Shown: piece after piece, positions 46,339 to 55,240 of the stretch
Layout: each line of letters opens with the position of its first letter
Position numbering within the stretch: the stretch's first letter is position 1
DNA from: Oscillospiraceae bacterium
GTDB taxonomy: Bacteria > Bacillota > Clostridia > Oscillospirales > Acutalibacteraceae
Length of the DNA: 64,000 nt
Reading direction: 5' to 3'
NCBI GenBank assembly: GCA_902769255.1
Contig: CACXOM010000002.1
Location: 1 to 64,000, forward strand
Notes under the pieces: generated by a model
The model's input: only the letters and a program-made list of their open reading frames with translations
What the model was told of the DNA's origin: nothing
The model's database searches: none
Program-made: the position numbers and the translations under genes

Positions 46339-46905
46339 ATGGAAACTAATACTTTTTCAAAAATGTGTACAAAACTGTTTTTAAGGCTTATTTTTCTTGA
46401 TGTTGCCTGCTTTGTTTTGTGCGCTTTCGGCATTGCCGCAAATAATGGTAATATGATAAGAATACTTTTACAAATTTGCTGTATTGTTGTTACAATATCG
46501 TTTGTTTATCCTGTTTGCCATAAGCAAGGTGATGCTGATGCCCCTTTTATTGCGACTGGTCATAGAAAGAATAGCAAATTCAAAGGGCTTATCGGCGGTA
46601 TTATTGCGTGTTCGCCATATTTAATTTCTTCGATTATTTTAATTATTTCAAGATTTTTTGGCGTTTTCGGCTCGTTTATGAACTATTATAAAATGGTTAA
46701 TTCATTTTTCTTTCCATATCTTTATTCGCTAATGCCGACTGATTATAGTATAAGCGAGTTATCAAGCACAAGCTTTATTTTGTGTCTTTTGGTACAACTT
46801 TTTATACCGATTGTTTGTATGTTCGCTTATATTTTAGGAAAACGAAGGTTTTTATTTAGAGAAATTTTGTTTTACAAGAAAAAAGAAATTGCCGACAGAG
46901 TTTAG
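46339..46905 (+). CDS. Hypothetical membrane protein
   Basis: A 188-residue protein with four to five membrane segments (about 14-35, 42-60, 85-105, 120-135, 150-172) and a basic C-terminus. I do not recognise the family. It follows ispA by 8 bases with GGAGG before the ATG, so it is in the same transcript. Its stop codon overlaps, on the other strand, the stop of the GHL10 gene, and both lie inside a terminator hairpin. Confidence 0.65.
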   Translation: METNTFSKMCTKLFLRLIFLDVACFVLCAFGIAANNGNMIRILLQICCIVVTISFVYPVCHKQGDADAPFIATGHRKNSKFKGLIGGIIACSPYLISSIILIISRFFGVFGSFMNYYKMVNSFFFPYLYSLMPTDYSISELSSTSFILCLLVQLFIPIVCMFAYILGKRRFLFREILFYKKKEIADRV

Positions 46906-46914
46906 TCTGTCGGC
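46891..46914. terminator. Bidirectional terminator containing two overlapping stop codons
   Basis: GCCGACAGA (46891-46899) pairs perfectly with TCTGTCGGC (46906-46914). The 6-base loop holds the plus-strand TAG and most of the minus-strand TAA. T-rich stretches follow on both sides (CTTTAATTTT on plus, AATTTCTTTTTT on minus). The two converging genes therefore end within one shared hairpin. Confidence 0.75.
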
Positions 46915-48032
46915 TTTAATTTTACTAAATTTTTAATTTGATTTTTGTTTCTATTCATATAAGAGTATGAAAAAACTATAAATCCGTCAGCTTTTTTAAT
47001 TGAGAGCAATGCTTGCTTTGCAATAATTTTGTTGTCTTTTTTAAATTCGCCTTTTTCTTCGCACCTATAAAGCGAGAGTCCTATGTAAACAGGTTTGGTT
47101 TTTACTCTTTTATTCCAATAATCAAGGCATTTTTTAAAGGCAAGCGGTTGCTTTTTTGGCGTTACTTCTTTTTCGTAAAAACCATAGTAAATTTGCGGGG
47201 CAATATAATCGATAAATCCATTTTGGTTGCACCATTTTTCAATATCTGCATATTGCAAATAATAGTTATAATAAAAACTGCAATGCGGACTTATACCAAA
47301 AATTTTGCCGTATTTATGTGTGAGTTTATAAACCGATTTTACAAGTTTATTTATATTTTCTCTTCGCCAATTATCGAGTGAAAGTGATGATTTCGAATTT
47401 TTATATTCTATAAAATCAAAATTTTTATCGGTAGTAGGGTAGAAGTAGTCGTCAAAATGTATTCCTTCAATTTCGTAATTTTTCAAAACTTCTTCAATTC
47501 CGCTTAGAATTAAGTTTCTAACCCATTTATATGAGGGGTTATAAAAGTAACCGTCTGCGGTTTTTCTAACACGCCTGTCATTTTCTTTAATAAGTTTGTA
47601 AGCCGGATTTTTAGGCGATAACGGTTTTATGTTGTTGCCGATTAAAACTCTAAAAGGGTTTATCCAAGCGTGCACTTTTAAAGAGTAAATTTTTGCGAAA
47701 TATAATATAATCTCAAGCGGGTCAAAATCTATTTTTTCGCCTTGCTTATTTGTAACGAAAGCGGAAATCGGAAAAATTTTTGATTTATAAAAAGAGTCTG
47801 AATGACTGCGAATGTGAACAAAAATAGTGTTAAACCCGTTTTGCTTTATTTCCAAAAGCATTTTATCAATGCGTTTTGTAAAGTGTTGTTTAGATTTATT
47901 TTTAAACGAAAGTTCGTAACAACTTATCCAAATTCCTTTTAATTTGTTGTTATAATTTTTGCGCTTTTCAATCGGTTTTGCGCAAGATGTTAAGAGTAAA
48001 AAACACAAAATTAGGCAAAAAATCTTTTTCAT
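46902..48032 (-). CDS. GHL10 (DUF187) family glycoside hydrolase-like lipoprotein
   Basis: A 376-residue lipoprotein (LLLTSCAK, Cys at about 17) of the YngK/GHL10 type. Its TIM barrel starts KLKGIWISCYELSF, followed by NGFNTIFVHIRSHSDSFYKS, SLKVHAWINPFRV, GIHFDDYFYPT and IDYIAPQIYYGF. These proteins are thought to act on cell-wall or surface glycans; activity is not proven for most. It is the last of three minus-strand genes with yajC. The ATG is one base from the stop of the TIGR04086 gene. Confidence 0.85.
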   Translation of the reverse strand: MKKIFCLILCFLLLTSCAKPIEKRKNYNNKLKGIWISCYELSFKNKSKQHFTKRIDKMLLEIKQNGFNTIFVHIRSHSDSFYKSKIFPISAFVTNKQGEKIDFDPLEIILYFAKIYSLKVHAWINPFRVLIGNNIKPLSPKNPAYKLIKENDRRVRKTADGYFYNPSYKWVRNLILSGIEEVLKNYEIEGIHFDDYFYPTTDKNFDFIEYKNSKSSLSLDNWRRENINKLVKSVYKLTHKYGKIFGISPHCSFYYNYYLQYADIEKWCNQNGFIDYIAPQIYYGFYEKEVTPKKQPLAFKKCLDYWNKRVKTKPVYIGLSLYRCEEKGEFKKDNKIIAKQALLSIKKADGFIVFSYSYMNRNKNQIKNLVKLKPTD

Positions 48033-48440
48033 TTATATTTTTCGCTTTTTAGCGGTGTTTACGCCGACAATTCCGCCCAAAGTTGAGCAAAGCACAAAGG
48101 TTATGAGTTTAATTAAAGAAACTGCGCTTACTGGTGATGCACTTAAAGCAAATGATATAAATGTTATTAAAAAGAAAAAGATTAAACCGCCTAAAGCACC
48201 GACTAAAAAGCCTTTTTTCTTAAAAAGTTTTGCGCTTGTCAATCCGTCGAGAAATGCGCCGACCGCCATACTTGTAATTGATAAAACTAATATTTCGCTT
48301 TCGTCTAAATCAAGATTAGTTACCGCTATTGCGCAAACTAACATTAATAGTAATGAAGATATAATCGAAACTAACAAGCCTATTATCAGCGGTTTTATTA
48401 AATCATATTTAGAAAAACTTTTTTCAGACAAAAAAATCAC
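48033..48440 (-). CDS. TIGR04086 family membrane protein
   Basis: A small membrane protein, about 135 residues, with four membrane segments and a late GGIVGVNTAKKRK tail, matching the TIGR04086 family found beside yajC in Clostridia. The function is unknown. The start is unclear: GTG at 48440 has AAAAGG seven bases before it, and TTG at 48431 has GGGAG eight bases before it. A TTG at 48446 has no usable site. All three lie inside or at the edge of the terminator that follows yajC. Confidence 0.72.
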   Translation of the reverse strand: MIFLSEKSFSKYDLIKPLIIGLLVSIISSLLLMLVCAIAVTNLDLDESEILVLSITSMAVGAFLDGLTSAKLFKKKGFLVGALGGLIFFFLITFISFALSASPVSAVSLIKLITFVLCSTLGGIVGVNTAKKRKI

Positions 48441-48474
48441 TCCCAAACCTTTTAATAAAAGGTATTCGGGAGTG
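48430..48474 (-). terminator. Terminator after yajC that overlaps the next gene's start
   Basis: Read on the minus strand, CACTCCC pairs with GGGAGTG, with an inner CCTTTT/AAAAGG stem, and is followed by ATTTTTTT. This is a strong intrinsic terminator. Both Shine-Dalgarno candidates of the TIGR04086 gene (AAAAGG and GGGAG) are in its descending arm. Confidence 0.78.
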
Positions 48475-48494
48475 AAATATTTTAGAACTAAAAA

Positions 48495-48881
48495 TTATTC
48501 TTCGCCTTCAGTTTTGCTCTTTTTCTTTTCTTTTTTAGGTTTAATAGTTTCTTTTGGTTCAGCAGAAGCTTTTGCAGTCAAATTCTCTTGAATAGCCCAT
48601 TTAGCAATTCTAATTTTTGCTCTTTCAGGACCGCTTTCAATTACAAAAGAATCTTCTTTTACAGCAACTATTCTGCCGAAAATTCCGCCGATTGTAATAA
48701 TTTCGTTACCTACTTCAATGCTGTTGCGCATTTCTTCTTCTTTTTTCTGTTTCTTTTTGTTTGGTCTAATCATAAAGAAATACATTGCCGCAACGATAAT
48801 AACAATATAAACAATTAAAATCCAAGAACCGCCGCTTGCGTTTGCGCTATTGCTGCTACCAGCAAGTAAATTAAAATTCAT
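48495..48881 (-). CDS. yajC: Preprotein translocase subunit YajC
   Basis: A 128-residue YajC, an accessory part of the Sec/SecDF machinery. One membrane helix (about 22-42, IVYIVIIVAAMYFFMI) is followed by the family motif RPNKKKQKKEEEMRNSIEVGNEIITIGGIFGRIVAV. The tail is a long run of Lys/Glu. It is the first gene of the minus-strand trio, with AAGGAG upstream. Confidence 0.93.
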   Translation of the reverse strand: MNFNLLAGSSNSANASGGSWILIVYIVIIVAAMYFFMIRPNKKKQKKEEEMRNSIEVGNEIITIGGIFGRIVAVKEDSFVIESGPERAKIRIAKWAIQENLTAKASAEPKETIKPKKEKKKSKTEGEE

Positions 48882-48949
48882 AATAATTTTCTCCTTAAAT
48901 TTAAAACTTCTTATATTTTATACTAAAAAGACAAAAAAAGCAAGTGTTT

Positions 48950-50425
48950 TTATAAAATAATGCAAATTAATCCGCTACAACCCTCGTTAATAAGCCTTTC
49001 AAGCGTTTGCGACAAGCGTAATCTTGCTTCATCAGGCAATCGTGAGAGTTTAGAATGCAGCCCGTCATTTACAAGCTCGTTAAGCGATTTGCCAAAAATG
49101 TTTGAATCCCAAATTTTTAAAGGGTCTTCGTCAAATTCGCTCATTAGCGATTTTACAAGGTCTTCCGACTGCTTTTCGCTACCGACAATTGGGCTGACTT
49201 CGGTTGAAATGTTTGCTTTCATAAGATGAATTGAGGGTGCACTTGCTTTTAGTTTAACGCCGTATCTTCCTCCTTGTTTCATAATTTCAGGGGCTTCGAG
49301 TTTTAATTCCTCAATCGTAGGCATAACAATGCCGTAACCTGTCGCTTCAACCTGCTCTAAAGCATCTTTAATGCGGTCATAATGCGATTTTGTTTTTGAA
49401 AGCGAGCATATTGTATCGATTAATTCTTTGTCATCTTTAACCATCATACCCGATTTTTCGGAAATTACATTGTAAAAAAGTTTATCATCGAGCGTTATTT
49501 TTACATTCAAACTGCCGTTTCCTAAATTAATGTCATTAATTTTTACAGAAGAAACAAATTCGCAATCGGAAATGCTATTTTCTAAAGCATTACAGTCGTT
49601 TATGTTTTTTAGCGGTTTTGATGCGTTAAAAACCTTGTTAAACACAGTTGATTTAATTTTATTGTCGCTTTCAAGCGAATTAATCCATTTCGGAATATCA
49701 AAATTAATCTCTTTAACAGGAAAGCAAAACAGAATTTTAGAAATAATCTCTTTTATTTTTTCTTCATCAAGTTCAAGACAGTTTACCGCCATAACCGGAA
49801 TATTATATTTTTTTGCAATATCATCGCAAACTGCTTTTGCGGTTTCGGATTTTGGCTCAATACTGTTCACAAGCACAATAAAAGGCTTGTTAATTTCTTT
49901 TAATTCGTTTATAACTCTTTCTTCTGCTTCAATATATTCTTCTCGGTCAATGTCGCTTATTGTGCCGTCAGTTGTTACTACAAGCCCTATTGTTGAATGT
50001 TCGGTTATAACTTTATTTGTACCTATTTCAGCCGCCATATTAAAGGGAATAGGGTCTTCATACCAAGGCGTCATAACCATTCTCGGATTATCGTCTTCAA
50101 TATAGCCAATTGCGCTCGGCACAATGTAACCTACGCAATCTATAAGTCTTACATTAAAATTAGCGTTGTTTTCTACTGAAATATTAACTGCTTCTTCGGG
50201 AATGAATTTCGGCTCGGTGGTCATAATTGTTCTGCCGGCGGCTGATTGCGGAAGTTCATCGTTTGCTCTTTCTTTTAAATATTCATCGCTAATATTAGGA
50301 ATAACAAGGTTATCCATAAATTTTTTAATAAATGTAGATTTTCCTGTTCTAACAGGTCCTACCACACCTATGTATATATCGCCGTCTGTTCGTTTAGCAA
50401 TATCTTTGTATATGTTGTTGTCCAT
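48950..50425 (-). CDS. spoIVA: Stage IV sporulation protein A
   Basis: SpoIVA is the ATP-hydrolysing protein that polymerises on the forespore to form the base of the spore coat. The 491-residue protein has its P-loop in GVVGPVRTGKSTF (about residues 20-32), LIDCGYIVPSAIGY-like switch sequence (DCVGYIVPSAIGY) and the characteristic C-terminal region ending with cysteine and hydrophobic residues. The ATG at 50425 with GGAGGAC upstream gives the usual size; 22 further in-frame residues upstream are not used. It is transcribed alone, against the flanking ctsR operon. Confidence 0.96.
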   Translation of the reverse strand: MDNNIYKDIAKRTDGDIYIGVVGPVRTGKSTFIKKFMDNLVIPNISDEYLKERANDELPQSAAGRTIMTTEPKFIPEEAVNISVENNANFNVRLIDCVGYIVPSAIGYIEDDNPRMVMTPWYEDPIPFNMAAEIGTNKVITEHSTIGLVVTTDGTISDIDREEYIEAEERVINELKEINKPFIVLVNSIEPKSETAKAVCDDIAKKYNIPVMAVNCLELDEEKIKEIISKILFCFPVKEINFDIPKWINSLESDNKIKSTVFNKVFNASKPLKNINDCNALENSISDCEFVSSVKINDINLGNGSLNVKITLDDKLFYNVISEKSGMMVKDDKELIDTICSLSKTKSHYDRIKDALEQVEATGYGIVMPTIEELKLEAPEIMKQGGRYGVKLKASAPSIHLMKANISTEVSPIVGSEKQSEDLVKSLMSEFDEDPLKIWDSNIFGKSLNELVNDGLHSKLSRLPDEARLRLSQTLERLINEGCSGLICIIL

Positions 50426-50499
50426 AAATTGTCCTCCGATTTGATTTTTTCTTTTGTAAATAGTATTCTTGTTTATTTTAAAATATGACAAATTAATAA

Positions 50500-50521
50500 C
50501 CGACCCGAATTTTCGAGTCGG
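50500..50521 (-). terminator. Hairpin between the cysteine-rich gene and spoIVA
   Basis: CCGACCCGAA and TTCGAGTCGG form a 10-bp stem with one G-T pair around a 2-base centre. A T-rich stretch follows on the minus strand (TTATTAATTT). It probably ends the small cysteine-rich gene transcript before spoIVA. Confidence 0.55.
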
Positions 50522-50539
50522 CTATTTTTATTGAAAAGA

Positions 50540-50656
50540 TTAGTTATTGCAGCCACAACCGCAACCGTTGTTGTTATTACCGCAGCAGCAGAAGATTATT
50601 AAAAGAATAATAATCCATTCGCAGCAGCCGTTGTTACAAGAATTAAAACAGCCCAT
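50540..50656 (-). CDS. 38-residue cysteine-rich spore-type protein (HCB13-like)
   Basis: A very short gene. The protein has cysteines at 3, 7, 11, 12, then a hydrophobic stretch WIIILLIIF, a CCC triplet and a tail NNNNGCGCGCNN: ten cysteines in 38 residues. This pattern matches small high-cysteine 'chorion class' (HCB protein 13) proteins annotated in Clostridia, probably spore-surface proteins. AAAGGAGG lies 10 bases before the ATG. It is upstream of spoIVA on the same strand, which fits sporulation-time expression. Function is unproven. Confidence 0.7.
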   Translation of the reverse strand: MGCFNSCNNGCCEWIIILLIIFCCCGNNNNGCGCGCNN

Positions 50657-50751
50657 GAGTTGTTTGCCTCCTTTCTGCCTTCACTAATAGTTTATGAAAA
50701 CATAAAAATTTTGCTACTATAAAAAATTTTTTAAAAAAATTTAAAAAAGTT

Positions 50752-50800
50752 CTTGACTTTTCCTGACCTTTGTAGTAATATAAGGTCAGAGAAAGTCAAA
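50752..50800 (+). promoter_or_regulatory. ctsR promoter with two CtsR operators
   Basis: TTGACT (50753-50758), 17 bases, TAATAT (50776-50781) form the promoter. A CtsR box of two heptads (GGTCAGA-GAA-AGTCAAA) lies at 50784-50800. A second box in the opposite direction, GGTCAGG-AAA-AGTCAAG on the minus strand, covers the -35 at 50768-50752. Both boxes fit the tandem-repeat CtsR consensus closely, so the operon is autoregulated. Confidence 0.85.
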
Positions 50801-50825
50801 CTCTAAAATTCAGGAGGTATAAATT

Positions 50826-51278
50826 ATGAGATTAAGCGATTTAATTAGTCAAACAATTTTAGATATGTTAGCGGAATCGGATTCCGGAGAAGCCGAAATA
50901 AAAAGAAATGAATTTGCAAATATGTTAGGCTGTGTTCCAAGCCAAATTAACTATGTAATTTCTTCACGATTTACGCCAGAAAACGGCTTTATTGTCGAAA
51001 GCAGACGAGGCGGTGGCGGTTATATTAAAATAACCAGAATAAGCCTTGACCGTTCAAGTGCATTAATGCACATTGTAAATTCTGTGGGCGATGAGTTAAG
51101 CGTAAATACGGCAAGAATTATTATTGAAAATCTTTTGGAGCAGGAAATTATTACAGCCGAACAAGGTATTTTAATTTCAACCGCAATTTCCGACAAATGT
51201 TACAGCGACATACCGCCTATAATAAGAAATACACTAAGAGCATCTATTTTTAAAAATATGTTAGTTGCTTGTATTTAA
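50826..51278 (+). CDS. ctsR: Transcriptional repressor CtsR
   Basis: CtsR represses clp genes and is inactivated on heat or protein stress, with help from McsA and McsB. The 150-residue protein has the winged HTH with SQINYVISSRFTPENGFIVESRRGGGGYIKI, whose glycine-rich wing RGGGG is the heat-sensing turn. AGGAGGT precedes the ATG and two matching operators lie upstream. It is the first gene of a four-gene stress operon. Confidence 0.96.
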   Translation: MRLSDLISQTILDMLAESDSGEAEIKRNEFANMLGCVPSQINYVISSRFTPENGFIVESRRGGGGYIKITRISLDRSSALMHIVNSVGDELSVNTARIIIENLLEQEIITAEQGILISTAISDKCYSDIPPIIRNTLRASIFKNMLVACI

Positions 51279-51293
51279 TGGAGATGATTATTT

Positions 51294-51776
51294 ATGTTAT
51301 GTGAAAACTGCAAAAAAAATAATGCTACAACTCATATCAAAAAAACAGTAAACGGCGTTACAAATGAATATTTTCTTTGCCCAGAATGTGCGGCAAAATT
51401 AGGATTTAATAACTTTAATTTCTTTAAATTAGATAATTTTTGGAATGATTTTTTAGGTGAACCGGTTATTAAATCGTTAAAACGCTGTGAAAGTTGCAAT
51501 TCTTCTTTTGAAGATATTGTAAACAGCGGAAAAATGGGTTGCGCAGATTGTTATAATATTTTTAAAGATGAAATTTTGCCGACTGTTAAGAAAATACACG
51601 GTAAAACCATTCACACAGGTATGACACCTTCTTATACAATTGAAGAAGAAAAACCCGAAAGCAAAATTGAAATACTTGAGAAAAAACTGCAAAAAGCAAT
51701 TAAAAACGAAGAATTTGAAAAAGCGGCTGAAATTCGAGATGAACTTAAAGAATTGAGGAATAAGGAAAATGAGTAA
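51294..51776 (+). CDS. mcsA: McsA, activator of the protein arginine kinase
   Basis: McsA is the zinc-binding partner that activates McsB. The 160-residue protein has CxxC zinc motifs CENC, CPEC, CESC and CADC and a C-terminal UVR motif (KAIKNEEFEKAAEIRDELKEL) that binds the kinase or ClpC. The end overlaps the start of mcsB by 8 bases. Confidence 0.94.
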   Translation: MLCENCKKNNATTHIKKTVNGVTNEYFLCPECAAKLGFNNFNFFKLDNFWNDFLGEPVIKSLKRCESCNSSFEDIVNSGKMGCADCYNIFKDEILPTVKKIHGKTIHTGMTPSYTIEEEKPESKIEILEKKLQKAIKNEEFEKAAEIRDELKELRNKENE

Positions 51777-52785
51777 ATGGTATTTAAAAGAAGGCAAAAA
51801 CAGCGATTTGGTGTTTAGTTCTCGCATAAGACTTGCCAGAAATTTAAAAGGTTTTCCTTTTCCTAATAAAATGACAGATGAGCAAAAATATTCGGTTATT
51901 CAAAAAGTTTCAGATGCGATTTTTAAATCTGAACTTAAAGACGAATATAAGTTTATTGATATTGATAAAATATCGGAAATTGAGGCTTATTCGCTGGTTG
52001 AAAGACATCTTGTAAGTCCTGAATTTGTGTCAGATACAAAAGGCAGAGCGCTGATTTTGAAAAATGATGAATCTTTAAGCATAATGATAAACGAAGAAGA
52101 CCATTTGCGAATTCAAGCACTTTATAGCGGTTTAAATCTTAAAAAATCGCTTGAAGAAGCGTTAAAAATCGAAAAAGTTATTTCTTCAAACAATGAATTA
52201 TCTTTTGACGAGCAGTTCGGTTATTTAACCGCTTGTCCGACTAATCTTGGTACAGGACTTCGCGCATCAGTTATGATTCATTTGCCGGCGCTTGAAAAAT
52301 TAGGCGTTTTAGACAGAATTTTTAACAATATTTCAAAAATGGGCGTTGCCATTCGTGGCATTTTCGGCGAAGGCTCAAAGCCAAAAAGTTCAATGTATCA
52401 AATTTCAAATCAGGTAACGCTCGGAATTAGCGAGCAAAAAGCGATTGAAATTATAGATTCAATTACTAATCAACTAATTGAAAAGGAAAAAGAGGCTATT
52501 TACGCTTTTGAGCGCTCAAATTTAGAAGATGATGTGTTTAGAGCGTTAGGCACATTAAAATTTGCAAGAAAAATGTCAACCGAAGAAATGTTTAAACTAA
52601 TTTCTGACGTCAGATTAGGCGTTTCTGTAGGAATTATTGATATACCTATACCTGTTATAAACGAAATTGTTTTAAAAACGGGTAAAGCGGGAATTTGTCT
52701 TGCAGATAATGTTACTCTTGACGCTGATATTCGTGATTCAAAACGAGCGAATTATATTAGAGACAGACTTTCTTTATATAATTAA
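51769..52785 (+). CDS. mcsB: Protein arginine kinase McsB
   Basis: McsB phosphorylates arginines in damaged proteins and in CtsR, which marks them for ClpCP. It is related to phosphagen kinases: SSRIRLARNLKGFPFP, YLTACPTNLGTGLRASVMIHLP with the reactive cysteine, and GEGSKPKSSMYQISNQVTLG are conserved. At 338 residues the length is typical. ClpC follows after 15 bases. Confidence 0.96.
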   Translation: MSKWYLKEGKNSDLVFSSRIRLARNLKGFPFPNKMTDEQKYSVIQKVSDAIFKSELKDEYKFIDIDKISEIEAYSLVERHLVSPEFVSDTKGRALILKNDESLSIMINEEDHLRIQALYSGLNLKKSLEEALKIEKVISSNNELSFDEQFGYLTACPTNLGTGLRASVMIHLPALEKLGVLDRIFNNISKMGVAIRGIFGEGSKPKSSMYQISNQVTLGISEQKAIEIIDSITNQLIEKEKEAIYAFERSNLEDDVFRALGTLKFARKMSTEEMFKLISDVRLGVSVGIIDIPIPVINEIVLKTGKAGICLADNVTLDADIRDSKRANYIRDRLSLYN

Positions 52786-52800
52786 AAAGGAGTGATAAGT

Positions 52801-55230
52801 ATGTATAAATTTAACGGATTTACCGAAAAAGCAAGCAATGCTTTAAATCAAAGCATTAATTTTGCAGAAAATTTCGGGCATACATATATCGGTAGCGAGC
52901 ATATTTTAATCGGTTTATTATCAGTTGAAGATTCGGTTGCCTATACGCTTTTAGCTGAAAAAGGCATTACTAAAGAAAAGGTAGAAGAATTGCTAATTTC
53001 AATTATCGGCAAAGGCGCAAAAACAAGGCTTTCACCTGAAGATTTAACTCCAAGAGCAAAACATATTCTTGAACTTTCTGTAGGTTGTTCAAGAAGTTTC
53101 GGTATGAACATTGTCGGAACAGAGCATATTTTGCTTAGCATTTTAAATGAGGGCGAAAACTATGCGGCTCGCTTTATAAACGAACTTGGCGTTGATAAGC
53201 GAGAATTTGAGCAAGAGTTGGTTATGACTTGTTCGGGCGGAATTGACAATTCTGTTGTTGAAAAAACTAAAAAAAGCGGCGGCAAAACCCCTACACTTGA
53301 TAAATTTGGAAGAGATTTAACTGCCGAAGCTAAAGATAAAAAACTTGACCCTGTTATCGGCAGGTCAAAAGAAATTGAGCGTGTTATTCAAATTTTAACT
53401 CGAAGAACTAAAAATAATCCTTGCCTTATTGGCGAGCCGGGCGTTGGTAAAACCGCTGTTGCAGAGGGACTCGCAATAAAAATAGCCGAGGGCGAAGTGC
53501 CTGAACTTTTGAAAGATAAAAGGGTAATTGCCATTGACTTGACAGGAATGGTTGCAGGCACTAAATACAGAGGTGATTTTGAAGAGAGAATTACCGCAGC
53601 AATTGAAGAAGTTAAAAAATCATCAGATGTAATTTTGTTTATTGATGAACTTCATACAATTGTCGGAACAGGCTCGGCAGAAGGTTCAACAGATGCTGCA
53701 AATATTTTAAAACCATCGCTTGCTCGAGGTGAATTTCAGGTTATCGGCGCAACAACTTTGAATGAATACAGAAAGTTCATTGAAAAAGATGCTGCTCTTG
53801 AGAGAAGATTTCAGCCTGTTACGGTAGGCGAACCTTCGCAAGAAGAAACTTACCTGATTTTAAAAGGACTTCGTGATAAATACGAGGCACACCACAAAGT
53901 AAAAATTACCGATGAGGCTTTAAAGTATGCTGTATCATTATCTTCAAGATACATTAACGACAGATTTTTACCCGATAAAGCTATTGATTTAATAGACGAG
54001 GCTGCATCAAAAGTCAGATTAAATGCTTATACTGCACCTGACGGAGTAAAAGAGTTAGAAAGCAGAATTAAAGAAATTCAACTTGAAAAGAAAGATGCTG
54101 TAGCATCGCAAGAATTTGAAAAAGCGGCAAAACTTCGAGATGAGGAAAAAGAAGTAAATGAAAAATTAACCAAAGCCCGTGAAAAATGGCAGGAAAATAA
54201 CGCCAATATTTCACAAGAGGTTACAGAAAATGAAATTGCCGAAGTAGTGGCAGGCTGGACAGGCATACCTGTTGCAAAACTTACAGAAGAAGAAAGCGAA
54301 AAACTTTTGAAAATTGAAGATACTCTTCACAAAAGAATTGTCGGTCAGCAAGAGGCGGTTTCGGCTGTATCACGCGCAATAAGAAGAGGCAGGGTAGGGC
54401 TTAAAGACCCAAAAAGGCCTACCGGTTCGTTTATTTTCTTAGGTCCTACAGGTGTTGGCAAAACTGAACTTTGCAAGGCTTTGGCAGAAAATCTTTTCGG
54501 CGACGAAAAAGCACTTATTCGCTTTGATATGTCGGAATATATGGAAAAACATACCGTTTCTCGTTTGGTAGGTTCACCTCCGGGTTATGTCGGTTATGAC
54601 GAAGGCGGTCAGTTGACCGAAAAAATCCGCCGTCACCCTTATTCTGTAGTGCTTTTTGATGAAATTGAAAAAGCGCACCCTGATGTTTTTAATATTTTAC
54701 TTCAAATTCTCGATGACGGCATTTTAACCGACTCGCAGGGCAGAAAAGTTGATTTTAAAAACACAATTGTGATAATGACATCTAATGTCGGCGCAAGACT
54801 TATTACCGATAAGAAATCGTTAGGTTTTGGCGGTGATGAGCAAAGAACAAGTGACAACGAGATTAAAGAAGATGTATTGACTGAACTCAAACGCCAGTTT
54901 AAACCTGAATTTTTGAACAGGGTAGACGATATTATTGTCTTTAAGCAATTGAAAAAAGAAGAAATTGAACAAATTGCGAAAAAACTTCTTAAAAATCTCG
55001 AAAACAGATTGGCAAATAAAAACATTACGCTTGAATTTACCGAAAACGCTGTTTCTAAAATTGCCGATGAGGGTTTTGACCCTGTTTACGGTGCAAGACC
55101 GCTTAAAAGAGCAATTCAAAACAAAATTGAAGACAAACTTTCAGAAGAAATTCTTGATAATAAAATCAAAAATAATTCAAATGTTGTTTGCGATTTTAAG
55201 GAAAACGAGTTTGTTTTTAAGGTGAAATAA
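52801..55230 (+). CDS. clpC: ATP-dependent Clp protease ATPase subunit ClpC
   Basis: ClpC unfolds substrates for ClpP and binds phospho-arginine through its N domain. The 809-residue protein has two N-terminal repeats (about 1-145), AAA domain 1 with GEPGVGKTA, a UVR-containing middle domain (FEKAAKLRDEEKEVNEKL, about 430-455), and AAA domain 2 with GPTGVGKTEL. The ATG at 52801 has AAAGGAGTG upstream. The gene ends the ctsR operon at a strong terminator. Confidence 0.97.
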   Translation: MYKFNGFTEKASNALNQSINFAENFGHTYIGSEHILIGLLSVEDSVAYTLLAEKGITKEKVEELLISIIGKGAKTRLSPEDLTPRAKHILELSVGCSRSFGMNIVGTEHILLSILNEGENYAARFINELGVDKREFEQELVMTCSGGIDNSVVEKTKKSGGKTPTLDKFGRDLTAEAKDKKLDPVIGRSKEIERVIQILTRRTKNNPCLIGEPGVGKTAVAEGLAIKIAEGEVPELLKDKRVIAIDLTGMVAGTKYRGDFEERITAAIEEVKKSSDVILFIDELHTIVGTGSAEGSTDAANILKPSLARGEFQVIGATTLNEYRKFIEKDAALERRFQPVTVGEPSQEETYLILKGLRDKYEAHHKVKITDEALKYAVSLSSRYINDRFLPDKAIDLIDEAASKVRLNAYTAPDGVKELESRIKEIQLEKKDAVASQEFEKAAKLRDEEKEVNEKLTKAREKWQENNANISQEVTENEIAEVVAGWTGIPVAKLTEEESEKLLKIEDTLHKRIVGQQEAVSAVSRAIRRGRVGLKDPKRPTGSFIFLGPTGVGKTELCKALAENLFGDEKALIRFDMSEYMEKHTVSRLVGSPPGYVGYDEGGQLTEKIRRHPYSVVLFDEIEKAHPDVFNILLQILDDGILTDSQGRKVDFKNTIVIMTSNVGARLITDKKSLGFGGDEQRTSDNEIKEDVLTELKRQFKPEFLNRVDDIIVFKQLKKEEIEQIAKKLLKNLENRLANKNITLEFTENAVSKIADEGFDPVYGARPLKRAIQNKIEDKLSEEILDNKIKNNSNVVCDFKENEFVFKVK

Positions 55231-55240
55231 TTACTAAAAA

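Noticed and set aside
47959..48591. 210-codon plus-strand frame across the GHL10/TIGR04086/yajC genes
   Set aside because: Opposite three well-supported minus-strand genes; residue composition is that of an antisense frame.
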